64,000 bases of DNA, taken from Lachnospiraceae bacterium. GTDB taxonomy: Bacteria; Bacillota; Clostridia; Lachnospirales; Lachnospiraceae. Below are positions 60,656 through 64,000 of this stretch, piece after piece. Under the pieces are notes generated by a model that made no database searches, was not told the origin of the DNA, and saw only the letters and a program-made list of their open reading frames with translations. The translations under genes and the position numbers were made by a program. The stretch lies in NCBI GenBank assembly GCA_017543445.1, contig JAFYGB010000002.1, positions 1-64,000 on the forward strand, in the 5' to 3' direction. Each line of letters opens with the position of its first letter. Position 1 is the stretch's first letter.

Positions 60656-61930
60656 TTAATTCACAACGTGAACCGTCAGAACCGTCACTGCAGAATTGTG
60701 TTTATCTGTATCCTTGACGGAGACTTTCAGCACATAAGTACCGACCTTATTCGTGGAGAATTTATCCCATCCTTCGACACGGATACGCTGTACCAGCACG
60801 TCACGGCTGTCCTTATCGTCATAGAGCTGATCGATCAGGTTCCGATAGTGGAAATACGAGCCTTTCTTCACCGTGACTTCGGTCTGTTTCAAAGTGATGA
60901 CCGGGATGCCGTTATTGACCGGTGCGGGCTTCTCTTCGTTCGTCTCGATCACGAGCTGGCAGGTCAGGCCCTGATAGCGGATGTTGAATACATTCTTACC
61001 CTTAACGAACGTCTTGCCGACGTCGTCGCACTCCCAACCGTAGATATCGATGCGTTTACCATTATCAGTAACGCCCTGAAGCAAAATGTCGTTTCCGACC
61101 GACGTTTCGCCGATGTAGCGCTGCGGTCCGATGAATACGGGAATGATCTCGTAGATCGTCTCGCCGTTCGGGCCGATCGCCGTAGGCTTATCTGCCGTTG
61201 TAGGCTCAGGTGTCGTTTCTTCCGGTGTCGTCTCCTCCGGTGTCGTTTCCTCCGGAGTCGTCTCCTCGGCAGTCGTTACCTCTGGAGTGGTCTCCTCAGA
61301 AGTTGTCTCTTCCGGTGTCGTCTCTTCCAACGTTGTGGGTGCCTCGGTCGTCACCTCTGCGGTCGTGACTTCAGCCGTGGTTTTTTCCTCGGTAGATGCC
61401 TCTGTGCTCTCCTCGGTAGACTCCGGTGCCTGTGTCGGCGCCTGTGTCGTTTCTACCGGCACCTGCGTCTCTTCCGGTCTATTCTTATCCGGATCCGTTT
61501 TATTCGATGCGCTCTCCTTCGTCAGACTGCGGACGCACGTCTCGGTCGTCAGGTTACCTCTGCTGTCGCGCACCTGATACGAAACGCGGACCTCCGTCTC
61601 TGAGATCTTCTCAGTCGCAGGAAGAACGATGATTTTCTTCGTGATATCGCCGTCACGGTTATCCGTGGCGGTAACGCCTGCCAAAAGGCCGGACGTGTCC
61701 CCTCCGGGCACGTAGCTCACCGGATCCTCGGAAAATGCGATCACCGGCGCCTTTCGGTCATCCGACAAATAAATGAGCAAGTAAATAAGACCGAGAACCG
61801 CTACAATGATCCCCAGCTGAATGGCCTCCCGCTTTAAGCGGTGTACTTTTCTCCATCTCGTCCCGATTTTCATAAGGTCTTTCATCCTCTTGAGGCGGTC
61901 CGACCCCCGTGTCGGATCCATGCCTTGCAT
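60656..61930 (-). CDS. Membrane-anchored surface protein with DUF5011/Ig-like domains and a Thr/Glu repeat stalk
   Basis: This protein of up to 424 residues has a basic N-terminus and one transmembrane helix (about residues 37-58, GIIVAVLGLIYLLIYL). An Ig-like DUF5011 domain follows (APVIAFSEDPVSYVPGGD...ATDNRDGDITKKI, about 62-140). A stalk of Thr/Glu/Pro repeats (TTPEETTPEETT, about 150-245) and a C-terminal beta domain ending DTDKHNSAVTVLTVHVVN complete it. The orientation places the C-terminus outside. The start is uncertain: ATGs at 61930, 61921, 61885 and 61873 are possible. It precedes the pilB promoter but is not clearly part of the pilus unit. The role is unknown; it may be an extracellular binding protein. 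Confidence 0.75.
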   Translation of the reverse strand: MQGMDPTRGSDRLKRMKDLMKIGTRWRKVHRLKREAIQLGIIVAVLGLIYLLIYLSDDRKAPVIAFSEDPVSYVPGGDTSGLLAGVTATDNRDGDITKKIIVLPATEKISETEVRVSYQVRDSRGNLTTETCVRSLTKESASNKTDPDKNRPEETQVPVETTQAPTQAPESTEESTEASTEEKTTAEVTTAEVTTEAPTTLEETTPEETTSEETTPEVTTAEETTPEETTPEETTPEETTPEPTTADKPTAIGPNGETIYEIIPVFIGPQRYIGETSVGNDILLQGVTDNGKRIDIYGWECDDVGKTFVKGKNVFNIRYQGLTCQLVIETNEEKPAPVNNGIPVITLKQTEVTVKKGSYFHYRNLIDQLYDDKDSRDVLVQRIRVEGWDKFSTNKVGTYVLKVSVKDTDKHNSAVTVLTVHVVN

Positions 61931-62019
61931 CCCCGGCCCGCTGCCACGAGCCTTCCTCTCCTAAACCAATACAAGGAAGGCCTGCAACGCAAACCTTCCT
62001 CGCAAAAATCCTATAACTT

Positions 62020-62577
62020 TTATGCGCGTGACAGGTACTCGCCTGTACGTGTGTCGATCTTGATCTTCTCGCCGTTATCTACGAACAACGGAACCATGAC
62101 CTGAGCACCGGTCTCAACGATCGCGGGCTTTGTAGCGCCGGTCGCAGTGTTGCCCTTAAATCCGGGCTCTGTCTCAGTGATCTCAAGCTCTACGAAAAGC
62201 GGAGGCTCAATAGCAAATACTGCACCGTTGTGGGACAGCATCTTAACCATCTCGTTTTCCTTAACGAACTTCAGAGCGTCGCCGACCTGGTCGGGAGTCA
62301 TCTGGATCTGCTCGAACGTATTAACGTCCATGAAGTAGAAGAAATCGCCGTCGTTATACAGGTACTGCATATCTGCGCGATCGATCCGGGCTGCCGGGAA
62401 CTTCTCGGTAGGACGGAACGACTTCTCAACAACGCCGCCGTTCTTGATATTCTTTAATGTTGTGCGCACGAAAGCCGCTCCCTTACCGGGTTTTACGTGC
62501 TGGAAATCAATGATCTGATACACGTTGTTGTCCATCTCGATCGTAATGCCGTTTCTGAAATCGCCTGCAGAAATCAT
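62020..62577 (-). CDS. efp: Elongation factor P
   Basis: This 185-residue tRNA-shaped factor relieves ribosome stalling at polyproline. It has an N-terminal KOW domain with the tip loop [19 protein letters not shown] (modifiable Lys at about residue 32), an OB domain with [20 protein letters not shown], and a C-terminal domain ending [17 protein letters not shown]. The length is canonical. AGGAGG precedes the ATG. A hairpin AGGAAGG/CCTTCCT (61974-62000) follows the stop, with only weak T content. Confidence 0.97.
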   Translation of the reverse strand: MISAGDFRNGITIEMDNNVYQIIDFQHVKPGKGAAFVRTTLKNIKNGGVVEKSFRPTEKFPAARIDRADMQYLYNDGDFFYFMDVNTFEQIQMTPDQVGDALKFVKENEMVKMLSHNGAVFAIEPPLFVELEITETEPGFKGNTATGATKPAIVETGAQVMVPLFVDNGEKIKIDTRTGEYLSRA

Positions 62578-62654
62578 CTTTTAATCATCCTCCTAGGGTG
62601 GTATAAATCGGTTATTCTTTTCAAAACCTAACTATCATTGTAACTTACGAGCAG

Positions 62655-62687
62655 AAAAAAAGCAAGAGTTTTTTTATTTCCTCTTGC
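62655..62687 (-). terminator. Terminator of the nrdR-YqeG unit
   Basis: On the minus strand GCAAGAG and CTCTTGC arms close a 12-base A-rich loop and are followed by seven Ts. The 5' arm lies in the last codons of the YqeG gene. Confidence 0.88.
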
Positions 62688-63180
62688 GTTTTTCGTAGAA
62701 ATACAGCAGAATCTTCTCGATCTTCCGCTTAAACACGATCTGGATCTCTTCCTTCGGACTGATTGGTTCGGTCAGGATCGAAACGAGTTGCGCCCGGTTC
62801 GCTCCATAAATATCCGTCAGCAACTGATCGCCGACAAAGAGTGTATTCTCCCGTGTCGTACCCATGCGGCGCATCGCCTTCACATAACTCTTCCGCGAAG
62901 GTTTATTCGCCTTCCACACAGCGTGCGAATGCACCGCCTTCGCAAACGGCGTCACGCGTTCCTTACTGTTATTCGAGATCAGGCACGTGGAAAAGCCCAT
63001 CGCGTGCAGGCGGTCGAACAGCTCTTTCGCGTGTTCGTCCGCCGGCGCGTCATGGCAGACCAAAGTATTGTCGATATCGTAGATGATCCCGCGATACCCC
63101 TTCGCTAAGAAATCCTCATATGGGATCGTATATGCGGACTTGTAGCGCATCGTGGGATAAAAACGCCCAAACAAACTCAT
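62674..63180 (-). CDS. YqeG-family HAD phosphatase
   Basis: This 168-residue HAD-superfamily phosphatase of the YqeG/PGPase type shows motif I IIYDIDNTLVCHDAP (nucleophile Asp near residue 36), motif II LISNNSKERV, motif III Lys in WKANKPSRKSYVKAM and motif IV VGDQLLTDIYGANRAQLVSILTEPI. Relatives dephosphorylate phosphatidylglycerophosphate or act near ribosome assembly genes; the substrate here is open. It overlaps nrdR by 4 bases (ATGA), so translation is coupled. The C-terminus is very basic (KRKIEKILLYFYEKRKRK). Confidence 0.88.
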   Translation of the reverse strand: MSLFGRFYPTMRYKSAYTIPYEDFLAKGYRGIIYDIDNTLVCHDAPADEHAKELFDRLHAMGFSTCLISNNSKERVTPFAKAVHSHAVWKANKPSRKSYVKAMRRMGTTRENTLFVGDQLLTDIYGANRAQLVSILTEPISPKEEIQIVFKRKIEKILLYFYEKRKRK

Positions 63181-63671
63181 GCTTCTTCGTTATCCTTCTT
63201 ATCTTTTGCCGCGGTCTTTTTCTTCTTCAGAAGCTTCTTCAACTCCTCGGCAAATGTATTCACGTCGGTAAATTCACGATACACCGATGCGAAACGCACG
63301 TAAGCGACCTCCTCGAGATCCTTTAAGTGCTCCATGATCAGCTCGCCGATCTGCGCACTCGCGATCTCCGTCTCCGCCCGGCGGAAGATCTCATTTTCCA
63401 CGTCATCCAGGAGTTTCTGGATGTCCTGCATGGGGATGGGCCGCTTGTGGCACGCACGCATAACGCCGGCTTCCATCTTCGAACGGTCGTAGGGTTCGCG
63501 GGTGTTATCCTTCTTTACGACCATCAGGGGAAATGTCTCGATCTTCTCATAGGTCGTGAAACGGCGGCCGCAGGCCTCGCACGAACGGCGGCGGCGGATC
63601 TCTCTTCCGTCCTCACTCGGACGTGAGTCAACGACCTTCGTTGTTTCTACTCCACAGAATGGACAGCGCAT
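63177..63671 (-). CDS. nrdR: Transcriptional repressor NrdR
   Basis: This 164-residue ATP/dATP-sensing repressor of ribonucleotide reductase genes has an N-terminal zinc ribbon (MRCPFCGVETTKVVDSRPSEDGREIRRRRSCEACGRRFTTYE) and an ATP-cone domain (PLMVVKKDNTREPYDRSKMEAGVMRACHKRPI). These are diagnostic. The last 20 residues are a Lys-rich tail (KKLLKKKKTAAKDKKDNEE) not needed in the family. No NrdR box is expected or seen at its own gene. It is coupled to the YqeG gene. Confidence 0.97.
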   Translation of the reverse strand: MRCPFCGVETTKVVDSRPSEDGREIRRRRSCEACGRRFTTYEKIETFPLMVVKKDNTREPYDRSKMEAGVMRACHKRPIPMQDIQKLLDDVENEIFRRAETEIASAQIGELIMEHLKDLEEVAYVRFASVYREFTDVNTFAEELKKLLKKKKTAAKDKKDNEEA

Positions 63672-63681
63672 ATCTTACCTC

Positions 63682-64000
63682 CTAATCGGTTCCGAACTCG
63701 GACAGCACAAGCCCCGGGTTCCTGTCGAGGACCATGTTCACGCTCCATGCGTTCACGAACAGCAAAAGCGGACGGTCCTTCAGATCCTTGATGCGTTTCA
63801 TGTCGGATGTACCGACGATCTTCGTCACATCGTAGTTCTCGTTTTCGATCCAGCGGATGTGCTCATAGGGCAGCGGATCCAGGCGGATCTCAACATTATA
63901 TTCGCTCTTTAAGCGATATTCCAAAACTTCAAATTGCAGAACGCCGACCACGCCGACGATGATCTCTTCCATACCGGTGTTGAATTCCTGGAAGATCTGG
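63682..64000 (-). CDS. prfC: Peptide chain release factor 3, C-terminal part (cut by window edge)
   Basis: The open frame reaches the window end and covers about the last 105 residues: QIFQEFNTGMEEIIVGVVGVLQFEVLEYRLKSEYNVEIRLDPLPYEHIRWI...LLLFVNAWSVNMVLDRNPGLVLSEF. This matches the C-terminal domain of RF3, a GTPase that recycles RF1/RF2 from the ribosome. The GTPase domain lies beyond the window. It ends 10 bases before nrdR starts. Confidence 0.9.
   Translation of the reverse strand, partial: QIFQEFNTGMEEIIVGVVGVLQFEVLEYRLKSEYNVEIRLDPLPYEHIRWIENENYDVTKIVGTSDMKRIKDLKDRPLLLFVNAWSVNMVLDRNPGLVLSEFGTD

Overview
The window looks like chromosomal DNA of a mid-GC, Gram-positive clostridial bacterium, most likely a Lachnospiraceae-type organism (inference). 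The grounds are strong AGGAGG ribosome binding sites, TTGACA/TATAAT promoters with 17-base spacers, lipoteichoic-acid-synthase-like enzymes, monoderm housekeeping genes (nrdR, efp, rpsT-holA, rpmG-secE-nusG-rplK-rplA) and a compact monoderm-style type IV pilus locus. Nearly all genes are on the minus strand. The plus strand carries only an IS3-family element, a PD-(D/E)XK-like gene, an AraC regulator and a probable non-coding RNA.

Layout. 1-3 kb: two tRNAs, a GT2 glycosyltransferase and two CPBP membrane proteases, one of which has lost its catalytic histidines. 3.2-4.7 kb: a complete IS150-group element with a 3-bp target duplication, inserted in the loop of a rho-independent terminator. 4.7-7.6 kb: a 941-residue coiled-coil / zinc-ribbon / Ala-rich / leucine-rich-repeat protein. 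7.9-13.7 kb: translation and replication genes, each unit with a readable promoter and terminator. 14-20 kb: a LacI-like sensor diguanylate cyclase and a sugar-kinase/esterase pair. 20-25.5 kb: two zinc-ribbon ABC exporters flanking a DUF1854 protein. 25.4-29.8 kb: comFC, recD2 and mreB. 29.8-33.1 kb: a gene-poor island with degenerate 73-bp repeats on both sides of a nuclease-like gene, an AraC regulator and a roughly 340-nt non-coding transcription unit. 33-45 kb: K+ uptake (trkAH), two tandem LTA-synthase-like proteins behind cysK, a Na/Pi cotransporter and an MdoB-like phosphoglycerol transferase. 45-60.5 kb: type IV pilus genes. 60.6-64 kb: a surface protein, efp, a YqeG-family phosphatase, nrdR and the 3' end of prfC.

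The pilus locus contains the extension and retraction ATPases (pilB, pilT), the platform protein (pilC), three successive pilins, the prepilin peptidase (pilD), a natural PilM-PilN fusion, a PilO-like protein and four minor pilins. The three pilins are separately promoted. Two of their promoters share an upstream motif with identical spacing (ACGYTCAC, 9 bp, CGYNCACTKACA, 9 bp, -35), and the third has a variant. Between pilC and the first pilin lies about 850 bp of degenerate tandem repeats with an almost invariant 64-bp period. Each unit has an inverted repeat of the GCGCGTA/TACGCGC type followed by a pyrimidine tract. The 73-bp repeats near 31 kb have the same architecture with a different sequence. 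These two arrays, the nuclease-like gene between the 73-bp units, and the orphan RNA are the best candidates for undescribed biology here.

No CRISPR-Cas locus, prophage, integrase or replication origin was recognised. Sequence searches were not available, so family assignments rest on motifs and remembered family features.
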